This document shows positions 46,420 to 59,420 of a stretch of 64,000 bases of DNA, one piece after another; positions within the stretch are counted from its first letter, which is position 1; every line of letters starts with the position of its first letter. The translations under genes were made by a program, and so were the position numbers. Source of the stretch: Chimonanthus salicifolius (lineage: Eukaryota; Streptophyta; Magnoliopsida; Laurales; Calycanthaceae); NCBI GenBank assembly GCA_013350335.1, contig CM023538.1, positions 46,804,201 through 46,868,200 of the forward strand, given 5' to 3'. The notes beneath the pieces were generated by a model. That model did not search any database. It saw only the letters and a list, made by a program, of their open reading frames with translations, and was not told where the DNA came from.

Positions 46420-47376
46420 TAGATTGAAATGAAATATAATAACTAAATATAACTTTTGGTATCCAACACTTCCTCTCCTCTCTTGCAATCTTTTTTCAAG
46501 CTTTATATACTTTTGTATGCACTGCAACTCTTCATCTTCCTCGTCAAAACTATTTCTCTATATTTTGAGTGCTCTTTTTTTCCTCTTAGCATTTCCTTTA
46601 TCTATATATACAATTTACTCCTTCAATAGATAGTACTGATAATTTACAATTGGACTTCTTTGATTTCTACGTTTTCAGCATGAGGGCTGGCACTTAGGTT
46701 ATAAGCAAACTGTTTACTCATGTACTATTACTATTAGAATAAATATACGGTAATGATTTTTGCACTCTTTTTTTTTTTTTTTGAATTTTCGTATGGGAAA
46801 CCGCAGAATACTTATTTGCTCTCATAGTGCATTTCTTTAAAATGAATTTTTAAATTTGTTCTTATTTATCTCTTCCTCTTTTCAAAAAGTAAACACAACT
46901 TTGAAAATTCTTTTTAAAAGAGTGTATTATGGAAGTGTAAAAATCACTACCCCATAAAGATATAGGATGATCTTTTTAATATTTAAAGAAAAAGTTATAA
47001 GAAGCAAACTCAATAAATTATCATCTACAAAATAAAACTTTAATAGAATACAAGTCCAACCATGAACTTGTCTGTATTGAACTTCAAAAATAATAAATTC
47101 TCAAAAAACTATTTCTCTAATTAAACTAAATTAAAATAAATCAATGAAGTATATTTAATTATTAACAAAGAATACTTATTTTTATTCCTCAATGCTCTCT
47201 TGGAACCAACCAAACTAAGCTTTGAAAGAAATCTATGAGAAAGAAACGGTCTCTTTAAGATTATCCTTTTATATGGATTTGAATAAAAGTCTTTCAAAAT
47301 TTCACAAACAAAATAACAAAAATCAACTCCATTCAACGCCAACTTTATTTTAACCTTAAGACTTCCACTAGTAGTT
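46420..47376. other. AT-rich spacer, nothing recognised
   Basis: No gene. PolyT near 46769-46784. Confidence 0.5.
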
Positions 47377-48000
47377 ATGATCTACTATTCAGATCATAAC
47401 TATTCAGATCTGCTATTCAGATCTCCTTCCCACAACAGACATCTTCTTGCTTCAGATCCGGACACCCAACACAGTTTTTTTTTTTTAGACATGTTGCCCC
47501 GATCGCAGGCGCAACCCCTGCAGCATTCGTTGGACTCACACAGGGTCTCCGTCGACCCTTCTCCTCGGAAGAAACCCAACTGTTGCTGCCTCTACAACGC
47601 CGACACTGTCCTCTGCCACATGTTCGCCTATTCGTCGGACGGCCGTTTGTATTCGCTACTGTTCTCACGTCGTTCTGCTGCCCGCCTCCGCAGCACCCCA
47701 GCCCTCTTTCTATGTTTCAAAGGTGTTGGATCTGCTCTCAGATCTGTTTATGAGGATGCTTTCTCAGGCTGATTCGCTGCCCCCAGGCGGACCCTGTTTC
47801 TGCATACGAACACCTCAGTAGTCGCTCCTTCTTCATCTCTGCTTGCCGGAGAACCCAACCCGACCTGATGTCTCTGTTACCGTCGCTAATAACATCTATC
47901 ATTAGATTTGCAGTCCCTCTTTCCGTAGAAATCGATTACACAAACCAACAAGAGGAGAAACGAAGCCATGACGGTGGTGATGTTGAGTAGGTAGGAGACG
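47377..48000 (+). other. GC-richer patch with a 131-codon ORF, unidentified
   Basis: The plus-strand ORF 47377-47772 starts in a triplicated CTATTCAGATC motif and reads Ser/Arg/Leu-rich sequence with no recognised domain. The minus strand also has an 83-codon ORF, so open frames may just reflect base composition. Base composition differs sharply from the flanks, suggesting captured gene sequence or the body of a non-autonomous element. I cannot call a gene. Confidence 0.3.
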
Positions 48001-49447
48001 TCTCCTTCCCTTGAAGTTGTGGAACACTAAAAATCTTACATTTTTATCCCTATTATTGACTAGTTAGCTCTCACGTTTATATATAATACAATGATGCATT
48101 TAACGTAGTTTCTTAGTTTTGTAGATAAAAATGGACAATTCAGGAAAACCATATTAATTCAGCAGATAATTGCAAGATTGGAGTTTTAAAGTGAAGACCT
48201 AGGATTTATATAATTATTTCATGCAATTTTTAGGATTTTTATGTAAATTAATTAATCTAGATCCAGTTATGAGAGTCTAGATTAATTAATAATTTTTAGA
48301 TTTTAAGTGGCTGAATAACTATTTAATTCTAGATGATAGAAGCTGCAATTTAAAGTCACTGGGGCAAGAGAATCATTCAAATGGGTCAAGCTAAGTTTGA
48401 ATGGGCAGGCTACATATAAGTCTATGCGCATTTTGCAGTTAAGCCAGGCCAGTGTGCAAGGTCAGTCCTACTAAGGCCCAAGCTCTCAAATCCAATTCCA
48501 ATGGGCCTAAGTTGAGGTCCAGATCCAATCCCAGAGTCTAATGCTCCATGGTCCATAAACCATAGCCCATATCCATTTACACAATGTCAGTTCCAATACC
48601 TAAACCTTGACCATCTTTCATGCGCACTCAATATCTACCCTTCATCCTCCATCCTTCATATCTTTCATGCATTATTAGTAAACCCTAGAAGCCTCCATAT
48701 AATCTAGACCATTCATTCATCCATCACTAGATCTAGGTCATTCATTATAATTATAAACATTTTAACCTTGGAATAATATTCATCCATGCATCACCTATTA
48801 ATTCATGCACTCATTTCATGCATTGATTATTTTAGCCATTAGATATAGGTCATCCAATCTCATCCATTCATTCATCTCTTAGAAACCCTAGAGTCTCCAC
48901 ATGCATCCACCACATACATACATTATCTTAGATTTAGGTCATGCATTTCAATATTCATCTAAGATCAACCTTTGAATACAAACCCTCCATCAATCATCAT
49001 TCCTTTCCTATGTTTAATTTTACCCAATTAAGCTTAGAACCATTAGATCTTAACCCCATTTAATCTTAGCCATCCAATCACCAAACCCTATGTGTGAAAC
49101 AACTTGAGGTACAAGCTAGCCTCCATTCAACCTTGCCACATCATCCATTGCCACATCATTCAATCCAATCTCCATAGCTCATGCACGATTTTTGCATAAA
49201 AAATACTCCAGGCATTTTAACCCATTTTCCATCTACATTCATTCATGACACATCACCTCCTCATCATATTCAAGCCCACATGATTTTTGCAATCTTTCAC
49301 CCAATTCATGCGCATACACATAGTCAACTCTCCATATCACTTCAATTCATTGCCACCATCCATTCATCCCATCTTCAAATCTTAGCCATTCATTTTGCAT
49401 CAACCCAAAACCCTAAACACACCCCAAATCGTGTAGCCCTTTATTTT
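48001..49447. other. Repeat-like stretch rich in CATTCATTCATCC words
   Basis: Low-complexity C/A/T-rich sequence with many CATCCATTCATTC variants, similar in texture to the middle of the gypsy LTR at 50764-54165. It may be degraded LTR. No coding sequence could be supported. Confidence 0.4.
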
Positions 49448-50205
49448 TGTAACGCCCTGCCCTTTTCACTTGCACAAATCAGAGTATATATATATATATA
49501 TATATAAGTGAGAACGAGTGGGCCGTCACGATACGAGTCAAGTCCGAGATTCCAAAACCCGACCCTTGACTGACCACTATTACTTGTGCGTGGACTAAGT
49601 CCATTAAAACATTTACACATGCCTATCTCATTGCTTGCGGAATAATTTATATGAATAAGATGTTATTCATTCTCTGTCATCATTAGGCAAGGAAAGCCAA
49701 TCACCATAAAATTCCAATAAAACTTAAAGATTATCAAACCATAGCAAATAAGTTCTAAGGTGTCCCAAATAGTCTCAATTATTACAACCCAAAATGCAAG
49801 TCCTCTGAATACATCGTTGAAATCAAAACTAATTAATTTAAAGCTAAACCTTCCCAAGCTCCTACGCTTGGCTCCCTTCCGGTCCTACTTCATTTTCCTT
49901 AGCATTTCCTGTTCCATCATCTATAGGGTAGAAGTAGGGCATTAGTCAACATACCTAGTAGGTATTCCAAATAGGGTTAAGGTACATAATGGAGTAATAT
50001 TAGAATATCATAAATCAAGGGTTTATACATCATTAATCGCATATTTGTAAAAACATCTTGTAAGTAATAAAATAATGCATGATCTCCATATCATAGTCAT
50101 GCTCATATAAGTGTCATCTCATGGGTGTCAATGCCAAATGAAATCCCACCAATGTCCATATCCAATCACATCATAAATCAATTAATGGTTTCCTTGGTCA
50201 ATTAT
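49448..50205 (-). repeat. Partial Ty3/gypsy LTR
   Basis: Matches the first roughly 750 bases of the LTR at 50764: TGTAACG start, a CGAGTCAAGTCCGAG block, CTTCCCAAGCTCCTACGCTT, and GGGTAGAAGTAGGG. It includes an alternating TA run at about 49485-49505 not present in the other copy. It abuts the gag fragment directly, so a deletion removed the rest of the element. Confidence 0.75.
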
Positions 50206-50289
50206 GTCCACAGTGTTTGAGGCGGCAACCACCAGGGCATTGTATACCCATCCACAAATTAACCTGGATTACCGATGGAGTGTGGACTC

Positions 50290-50758
50290 CTCCCTCTGGA
50301 AAGTAATGGTCCAGAAACATCCCAGCGAACTGGTCCCAGGTCATCTCTGTTATATCCGCCGCTGGAGTGTGCGCTTGCTAATGTTCTATAACCTTCCACC
50401 ATTTGCCTGCATCGTTTACCAGTTGTGAAGTAGTTAGTAGTATTCGGTCCTCTTCATTGGTGATCTTAAGTAGCTTCATAATCTTCATGATATTCTCAAT
50501 CCAATTCTCTGCTCCGGCGGGTCCCTCATTCCCTTTGAAATAAGGGGGACGCTGTTGCTGGAAATCTCTGACCATTATTCAGTCCTGGGATTCATTGGAA
50601 GTAGTGCCTCCATTGCCGTTCTGGTGTTGCTGTAGAACGGAGGTGACTACTGCCTGTACTAGACTCTTCAAGTCGGGAGGTACCACAGGAATATTCACGT
50701 TGTTCTCTCCGTCTTCCTGATTTGAGTTCTGTCGGGTATTTCTTCTTTGTGGAAGCAT
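50290..50758 (-). pseudogene. Ty3/gypsy gag fragment
   Basis: Minus strand, from ATG at 50758: a basic start (MLPQRRNTRQNSNQ), a linker with VVPPDLKSLVQAVVTSVLQQ, a TGA stop (about 50579-50581), then the retrotransposon gag domain. That part reads RPPYFKGNEGPAGAENWIEN, WWKVIEH and, after a stop, MTWDQFAGMFLDHYFPEG. These are the conserved blocks of plant chromovirus-type Gag. The fragment breaks near 50290. No pol is present. Confidence 0.85.
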
Positions 50759-50763
50759 TTTCC

Positions 50764-53700
50764 TGTAACGTCCACCCCTTTTCACCAAACATCAGAGTCT
50801 ATTTTTTTTTTTTTATGCAATAGTGACAAAGGGCACGGACGTCACGACGCGAGTTAAGTCCGAGCTTTTAAAGCCCGGCCCTTAACTGGCCAACCCTACG
50901 TGTGCGTGGAACGAAGTCCACGGAGAACAGTTCACACGTAGACGTAAGCTTGTGGAATATTAACTAAGTTCGGAAATTAACATAGAGACCATCCTACAAA
51001 TTTGAGATAACAGGGAAGATACATTCATTTAATTACTAACATACCTTAAACTAATAATGACCAAAATAACATCCAAACATTGCAAGTAAGCTAAATTATT
51101 ACATTCCGACAAACTAAATTACTCAATTTACATTTTCCAAAATAAACATCAGTCAACTATCTAGCACGCCTTCCCAAGCTCCTACGCTTGGCTCCCGTCT
51201 CGTCCTTCGTTTCCTTCGTCTCCTGCGTCATCAGTTAGGGTAGAAGTAGGGTGTTAGACAACGCGTCCAGTAGGACTCCGAGTAGGGCGAACACATAGAT
51301 TAGTGATAACAAGCAATACAGATAATAATATAACGAGAAGCCACAGAATAAATGCCATGCCATGGATGTCTGTGTTATGAATCCCACCCATCATCCTTAC
51401 TATCCCGATACCATATCCCTCTTGACGGCAAAGCACTCATCAAGGTAACATCAACACAAGTATCCCCCTTGACGGCAAAGCACTCATCAAGGTAACATCA
51501 ACACATGTATCCCCCTGTCATCTCCCTCCCATGCCATGCATGAGATGTAGATGCCATATGCCATGTAATATATATGTAAATCATAGTCATAAAACCCATC
51601 TTAAAACAATCCCATGATTATCAAAATAAATCAAAGGAAACTCATCACATAATACCAAAATCCAAACCTATCTTAAAAACAAACCATATAATTTCCAAAA
51701 TAATTCAAAGAAACCATCACTCAATCCATGGCTTACAAAAAGGTAGGAATCCTACCAAATACCGACTAGCGTTCTTTCTTTCGTTTCCGCCCGATAGACC
51801 CGGTCGCCGATCCGCGTACCGCTTGCGATGTCTGGTACCTTATTACATATTAGCAATTAGTCCATGCTTTAACCATTTCTAAGTCCATTCACATTTCCAA
51901 GTCCATATGAAAATCAGTCACTATTTAGGTTTTGCGGGTCCCATTTAATCCATTATATATTTTTAAGTACATGAGTCTAAAATCAGCCTCCTAGGCTTTA
52001 TTTAACCATACATAAACTTATCACTTAGTGCCCCTAAATATATGGTCCTCTCCCATGGAGTTCTTTATTTTGGCCATTAATTATGGTTTTGCCACTACCT
52101 CTTCTCCATGGTTAATCAACCACTCACCCTTGCCTAACTAAGTTCATAATTGATTATAAACTTGGATCCCTAACTTAGGTCCATTAGTGATCCATTCAAT
52201 TATGTCACATAACCATTAAGATTAGCCGTTTAATTAATCTAACCTTATTCATTTAAACCCATCCAAAACCCCATACTTAACCCTTTAAATGGTTCATTTT
52301 GGTACATTCCAAAACCACCAACATTAAATATATTTTGAGTCCATCAACTTAGGTACTTTCCCCATTTGTTTTCCATGGTTCCAAAATACTTAGTCTATCC
52401 CAATTTCCCATTATTTTCTTAAGCCTATTTACCACATTTGCACCCATCGCAAGCCCTTCCATGAAGGGTTTAATTTATACACTTAAATTATCATTCTTAA
52501 TCACATTCAAGTCCATAAACCTAGCCATATTCCCATTACAACTAATAACATTGGGTCCCTTTTGGTCCATCAACACCACCCATATTTTCCATTTATTTTT
52601 CCATAATTCATAACCATTAGTCCACAATTGGATCACCATAGGGTTCGTTATCTATTCATGCCTTTTTAAGGCCACCAAATCATTCACATCATTCATACAC
52701 TCCCTCATAATTCTTTTAAAATTTGCAACATTTAATCATTAAGCACTTAAAATTCTAAACCATTCTCCATGCTTCCATTCTTAATTAATTCAAATTGCAC
52801 AATGTCCTCCATTCCTTAAAACCCTAAGAAAATCACACGTTACCTTCCAATTCCACATAATTCCATGCTTAATAACTTAATTACATTACATTCCTTAATC
52901 CATTTATTTTTCCTTAAACTAACCCTAATTTATCCATTAGGGTTTCCTCCACTTTTCATCATTCAAATTGATGGATTTAAAATCCATGGCATAAAATCCT
53001 TTGACCACCATTAATTTTACAAAATAAATCCCAAATCTTAAACCCTAAAAATCCAAAATTTCTTGTTTAAGAAAATACTTACAATCCGACGCCTCCTCCT
53101 ACTTCCGCCACTCCCGGCGGACTCCTGGGCCTCATTTCTCCTTCCTCTTGATCTTTGGTAGGCCAAGATGCTTGATCAATAGTGAAACCCTCCTAACTTA
53201 GGATTGGCCAAGGTAGGGTTTGCTTGAGAGAGGGAGAGGAAAAGATGATGGGAGGGAAGACAATAAACCTTGATCTTAGAGTAATGAACTAAGAATTTGC
53301 ATGTCTTTCTTTTCTCCTTCTCTTCTTTTCTCCTTAATTTTTTCTTCTTCTCTTCTCTTCCTAGTGGGGAACGGCCATGAGAGAGTGAAAGAGAGGAAAA
53401 AGTGAAATGAGGATGAAAAAAAGAGGGAGAAAAGAAAAGATAAGACTTATCCCCATTTGCTTACCTAATTTCCACTTTACATTAACTATCCCAACTACCC
53501 CACATGATATTTTTCATGCTTTATGGCCCAAGCACACTAGGCAACGTTTTTTACATGTTTTGCAATGGTTGGTTTTGGTCTCCCCTCTTTGACCACCTTT
53601 TTGGATAAGCTTACTTAATTATTTAATTAAATCATTACTTAGGTTAATTTAATTCCCATTTAATTTAATTCCATTAAATTCCTTCTATGAAATCCACCTA

Positions 53701-54165
53701 TGGTTGACCAAGTCAACCATGGTGGCCGGCCCCACCAATTCTTGGTCCACACGCCACCTCACTTGGTGAGGTGGAGGTGGGTCCCAATTGGCCACATCAC
53801 CTTGGTCTAATTCCATCACCAACTTAGGTGATTTAGCTTTAACTAAGTCCATTCCAACCAATTGGATCCTCATTGGGCCTATGGCCCAATTACATTTATC
53901 CATACCCATTTATCTTAGGGCTTACATTATCTTAATCCATTGGGTCCCAAGTGGGTATTGGGCCCCATTTGACCATCCTTGGCCCAATTGACCATCATTG
54001 ACCACTTAAATGATTTTAAATCCAATCCATGGTCTATTGGGCCATACTTGGGCCTTTATCCAAAGTTTGGCCCATTTACCATTTATTCCATCAAGTTTCC
54101 CATTTCCACCATTAAAATAAATAATAACCACCTATTTATTGATTTAAAATTTTCGGGCCACTACA
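50764..54165 (-). repeat. Ty3/gypsy long LTR (3.4 kb)
   Basis: Read on the minus strand it begins TGTAGTGGCCCGAAAAT and ends GGACGTTACA, with inverted TG...CA ends, directly upstream of the gag ATG. Its gag-proximal end repeats at 49448-50205. Length and termini fit Tekay/Del-like chromoviruses. The usual primer-binding site and leader between LTR and gag are missing. No matching 5-bp duplication at the outer ends (TTTCC against ATTTT). Confidence 0.75.
51421..51514 (+). repeat. 47-bp tandem duplication inside the gypsy LTR
   Basis: Two units of 47 bases starting CTTGACGGCAAAGCACTCAT, with one difference seen (CAAGTA against CATGTA). Confidence 0.85.
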
Positions 54166-54170
54166 TTTCC

Positions 54171-54928
54171 TAAGTCATCGAAACATTGGTTGACTTAGTT
54201 TTCTCATAAGGACTTGTGTTCAAATACTTTGAAGTTACATTTGATCAAATAATCTTAGGGAGGGGAAAGTTTTAGTTCACCTGCATATCACTTTGTGATC
54301 CTTACTTGTGGAAATTGCCTAAGTATCATATAGTGTTCCTTATTTTGGAGAAAACATGTAATGTTTCTTGTTTAGGGGAGGGGCGTCCTATTTCGCTATG
54401 TTTAATAAATCTACAATTTATAATATAATAGATAATTATAGAGATCAATGGAGGGAATGGAGAGATCAAAGGTGAGAGTACCACGTTGGTCTACTTTGTC
54501 TCTACCCCTGTTTTTATAATATAATAGATAATTATAGAGTAAGTTTCACATCTCCCTTATTTGAAACATGAAAATAATTATTTAATTAATTTTTTTTTTT
54601 TTAAAAAAAAATCATGATTCAGTTTTTCCAATCATGGAAATCAACTAAACCCTAACCCTTTTATTATTCGAATTGAGAAAGGATTGGGCCTCTCTGATGT
54701 TGCAAGAACAAGATCCAAATGACGCTTATGGTAAGCAAAGGCTAATGTAAAGGCCCAACGGCTAAACATGTTCCATGCCCTAAATCCTTGGCAAATTCAT
54801 GCATCAAACGTATGATAAAGTGTAACACAAATAGAGCTACAAAATTCAATAGATAAACACATCTATAAAATGTAGCATACACTCCTTGGCAACGTTGAAA
54901 TGGTAATACATACACTCATAAAGTGGAA
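54171..54928. other. Spacer, nothing recognised
   Basis: A 22-base block containing ATATAATAGATAATTATAGA occurs twice (54421 and 54517). No gene. Confidence 0.5.
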
Positions 54929-56171
54929 TCAATTTTTAAAGTAGCGATCTACAACTGAAAACAATTTCATTCTCGAACTCTTGCAAATATAAAGAAAAGC
55001 AATGAAACTCCAAAATCCCAATGCATAAGACATAGCAACACATGAGTAGAAAAATAGAGGATTGTCTGATATTGTTGATTCATCATTTTCTTTACTTTGC
55101 TCAACTGACCGTCTCGTTGGGGGATTGAGTGAACAATTTCTCTTGAGAGGTTGTCCACAGAGACCTGGATTACCTCCATAGATACTCTCGTCGAATGTGT
55201 CAAATTGTCTATTGGAATATGGAATCATACCTGAAAGATTATTAAAAGCAACATTGAATGCAGAAAGGAAATGGAGTTGAGTTAATTCCATGGGTATATG
55301 ACCTGTTAGTTTGATGTTGGAGAGATCCAAGCTTTCTATATTCTACAAGTAATGAAAAGTTTTTGGAATATCGACAGTTAAAAGGTTGTGAGACAAGTTC
55401 AACGACCTTATCTCCTTCAAATATCTAATCTCCTGAGGAATTTCACCCATCAACTTATTTGAAGCTAAATCAATTCCGATCATTAAAAGAAGTGGAGTGC
55501 CTTCATAAGTGAGTTTTCTTCCTGTAATTGTAAAGGTGGTTCTTAAGTTGTAATTGACAGGTTTGTCTAGATGTGAAGCACCATGGTTGATCCAAGCAGA
55601 GATATTGTTGAAGTAAGGAGGTATGTCTCCAGAAATTTCATTATGTGAAAAGTCCAACAACCTAAGTTGTTGCATTTGACACAACTCAGTAGGAATATGC
55701 TCATCAAATTTATTTCCACCCAAAAGAAGTGATGTAAGATTTGAAAGTGTAGACAACCAACTTGGTACAATACCAGTAAATATATTCTCCCTTATATCAA
55801 GCACATGTAAAGAAGAAATGTTGCTAGTCCTTGAAAGATCTTCGTCTCAGTGAAGGCATTTTTGTCAAGCAACAAAACTTCCAACCTCGTCAAATTGGAG
55901 TATGACGGTGTTGTATCAAAATGCATACTATTATTTGATAAGCTTATGTATTCCAACGACACACTTTTCACAAACAACTCCATAGGTAATTCTCCTAAAA
56001 ATTCATTGCTAGAAAGGTCCAACACTTTCAAATTTGATGCCTCATTGTTGTGAGACTGGAAGTTGGTTATTCCTTATAATGCATTACCGGACATGTCCAG
56101 ATATGATAGCTGAAGAAGTAGCATGGATGGAAGAAGACCTTCAATCTTGTTTTCAGGGATGTCAAGGTAGT

Positions 56172-59142
56172 TGTTGGAATATATTTGGAGTTCTAATATT
56201 AATAGACTTATTGTGTGATTATGAGTGTAAGTTGGGTTTACTTCTAATTAAGAGGTGTATTTAATTTATAATTAGTTAAGAGTTACAGTTTAAGTGTGAT
56301 AACCCTAGGGTTGGCTAGAGGCTATAAATACATGTAATAGCGTAGAGATTTAATAATATACTCAGATTATTTCTTTCTACATGATATCAGTCAAAATTAG
56401 ATTCTAGTGGACCTTCAATAAACAATTTTTTTCTTCTCTCCCTCTGCCAGAGGAGATTCATCGGCAGAGGGAGGGAGGGAGAAACATTCTGCTGTGTTTC
56501 GGTTAGAGATCGGACACTTCCAAAGCTCCTGTTCTCTTTGCAGCCTTTTTCTTGTGGCCGACTGCAGACGTTGTGCAGCTAGTCTCTGTGGTTTCGACAA
56601 ACAAGAGAATTGGGTGATGTTATAATTCTTCTCTCCCCCTATTTTAGATCTAAGATCTTTTGCTACTGTTGTTAACCCTTTGCACTGTTCCTGTTGTCTC
56701 TTTCCGTCCAACAACACTGCTGATCTCTGCCGTGAATCAACAAGAAACCCTTTTATTCTTCTTGCCGCGTGTTTTTTTTTTTTTTTTCAAATTTGCGATC
56801 ACCGTTTGAAGTTCAAGCTTCTGTTTGGACGGTTTTAGCAGCGCCTCTATGCTTTGAACTGAGCACTGCCCTTGATCCAGTGTTGTTTGGTGTTGCTACT
56901 TTTATTGGCGTAGTTGGGCTTACTGTCGCTGTTTTTTGTTTTGATAGTCCTTCAGGCTAAATTGTTCTCAGGTCATACAAGAAATCCGGATGGGACTATC
57001 TTGTTGGAAATGTTATTCCTCTCAAAATTGGAGATCAAGTCCCTATTGAAGCCAGATTTTGCTGGGCATTTTTTAGATATTGTTGTTCGTATCGTGCTTC
57101 CATCTATCTTGTTAAAACTGCTTGCAATTATGTCAAGGCCAATGGTGCTTGTTTTTCTGCCAGTGATGCTCATAATCACATCATAGTTTGAATGGAAACA
57201 ACCAATTGTGAATGAAGTGGATTCAAATCTGAGTATTTAGCAGAATCAACAGCAGATTTCAAGATGGAAATAATTTGTGAAAGAAGTAATAATCTTATCT
57301 CAAGAAAAGAACATTCAGAGACTCAAGGCAATTGTGCACAATGTTCAAGAACAGGTGACCCAATGTTGAGGTAGCAATACTACAACTGGTGCCAATTCTA
57401 ACTCTTAAACTATTCAGATCGTGTTTCCAGATCCAGATCTGATCGGAGAAGGCATCCTTGGTTGCTACAAGCTTAAGGCTATGTAGGCTATGTCTTGTTT
57501 TGTTTTAGGCACGGGGTTGACTTGAGACTTTGGAAAACATATTCCCATGGGCGATTCTGTGCGGTCTTTTTATCAGCCTTTATTTGGGTAGCAGGTTTCG
57601 ACCAAGTGTTGATTCAAAATCACTTTTTAAAGAGGGGCATGGTTATTGGCTGCTGCTTTTGCCTCCAAGATGCGGAGGTGTCGTGCATCATTCATTTTTG
57701 TATTCAGAAAATGCTTCTAAAGGACAACAAAATATAAGATGGAGTCTCCTTACCTCAGTAGCCACCTATGTGCCTGGGATAATGCTTTACTGCAAAGCAC
57801 TAGATCATTGTGTGCTCCATTGGAACCAGATGTAGTGCCATCCACAGCTGCTAACAAGGAAGATCAACATGAATCTGCTCCACAATTGATCAACACCATA
57901 ATTGGTGAACTTGCCGGTATTTTTTGTTGTTTCTTCTCGTCACGATGTGAGCTAAGAAGAAAGGGGGAGCGAAAATATGAGATTTGTCTTGTCGTCTGGC
58001 AATCTGCAACTTAGTGTTTTTTGTTGTTTCTTCTCGCCACGACCGGTGAGATCTGTGCCAAGAAGAAAGGGAGAGAGCTGAAGAAAGGGACACAAATTGC
58101 CCTTCTGCTCCTACTTAGCTGCCTTTCGAGCAACCTTGTTTCGTTTCTCCAATATAAGACGACCTCTTTAGCCGAAGAAAGGGACACAACCTGCCCTTCG
58201 TTCGAGCACGTCTTGTTTTGTCGTTTCTCGAAAATGATATGGCATGTTTTGGACACATGTCCATTTGTTGTGGAATTCATCCACTTATTTATATGGACTC
58301 TGATTCGTTCCCACTTTTGCTGGCCTTTCATGGTTACAACCCTTTTGCTGACCTTTCATAGCTACAACTTGTTTGTTGTCCTTTATGGTTACAGCCTTTG
58401 CTAGCCTTTATGGTTACAGTCTTTGTTGGCCTTTTATGAATACAACCTTATTTGTTGGCCTTTCATGGCTGTAGCCTTATTTGTCGGCCTTTCATGGTTA
58501 CAACCTTATTTGTTGGCCTTTCATGGCTACAGCCTTTGGTGGCCCTTCATGGCTTCAGCCTCTTTGCTGGCCTTTCCGATTTGATTGATCGATGTGATGA
58601 CTTCATCCTTTTTTGGCATTTATTATGCCCTTGTTTTGCAGGTCATTCATTGCCGGTGTTTATCACATATTGCGATCATCGTTTTTGTCGGACAACTGTC
58701 TTACGTCCACTACCGTCGTCCGTGCCAAGTTCTGCATGTTTCAGATCACCATCTGTGTTTCCGGTCTGTTATTTTCCAACCAATCAACGCTGTCTCTTCA
58801 ACAAATTTTGCAACCAATCAGTTTGCTGCCAACAAATCTTCATGGCCAATCGGTTGCCACTTTTGCAGTTCACTTGCCGATTCTTCATGTTCCAAACTTC
58901 GCGTTCATCCACGCTTCAGCTTGCGGGGGCGTGTTGGAATACATTTAGAGTTCTAATATTAATAGAATTATTGTGTGATTAGGAGTTTAAGTTGGGTTTA
59001 CCTCTAATTAATAGGTGTATTTGATTTATAATTAGTTAAGAGTTACAGTTTGAGTGTCATAATCATAGGGTCAGCTAGAGGCGATAAATACATGTAATAG
59101 CATAGGGATTTAATATAATACACAGATTATTACTTTTCTGCA
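56172..59142 (+). mobile_element. Non-autonomous LTR retrotransposon in the RLP pseudogene, 2.97 kb
   Basis: LTRs 56172-56381 and 58932-59142 (about 210 bp) start TGTTGGAATA and end in CA. They differ at about 5 of the first 60 bases. TGATATCAGTC after the left LTR resembles the iMet primer site. A G-rich tract (TTGCGGGGGCG) precedes the right LTR. Flanks GTAGT/ATAGT differ by one base. The 2.55-kb interior has no gag or pol. It has a minisatellite and a stretch translating to LVGNVIPLKIGDQVP near 57000, which resembles the P-type Ca2+-ATPase segment VVGDVIPLKIGDQVP, a possible captured fragment. Removing the element with one target copy rejoins the LRR frame (…LYY, LDIPENK…). Confidence 0.85.
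58314..58580 (+). repeat. Minisatellite of about ten 25-29 bp units
   Basis: Variants of TTGGCCTTTCATGGCTACA repeat head to tail. In one frame they translate to FVGLSWLQPL-like repeats, but unit lengths vary and no start or domain is evident. Confidence 0.8.
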
Positions 59143-59420
59143 ATAGTAGAGACTAGTAGTATTTTCTGTCGAAGGAAGAGGGAAGGGACCGATAAATAAA
59201 TTGTCATTTAGTTTTAAGCATATCTCAGTAGTCCAGTTGAAGATTAGCCAACTCGGAACGTAACCCCTAAGGTTAGCTCTTGATAATTCAAGATCTATCA
59301 ACTGAGACTGATTGGTGAGGAAACTAGGAACAGAATCGCCACTCCTTGTATTGAGTTGACAATTTGAAATGTGTAGAGTGGAGAGTTGAAATGATGGAAT
59401 CCATGTTGGGGATTCAGTTT

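Noticed and set aside
51421..51514. CRISPR-like repeat
   Set aside because: Only two adjacent 47-bp copies with no spacers, inside a plant retrotransposon LTR.
56415..56717. 100-codon minus-strand ORF in the LTR element interior
   Set aside because: No domain and antisense to the element; no supporting context.
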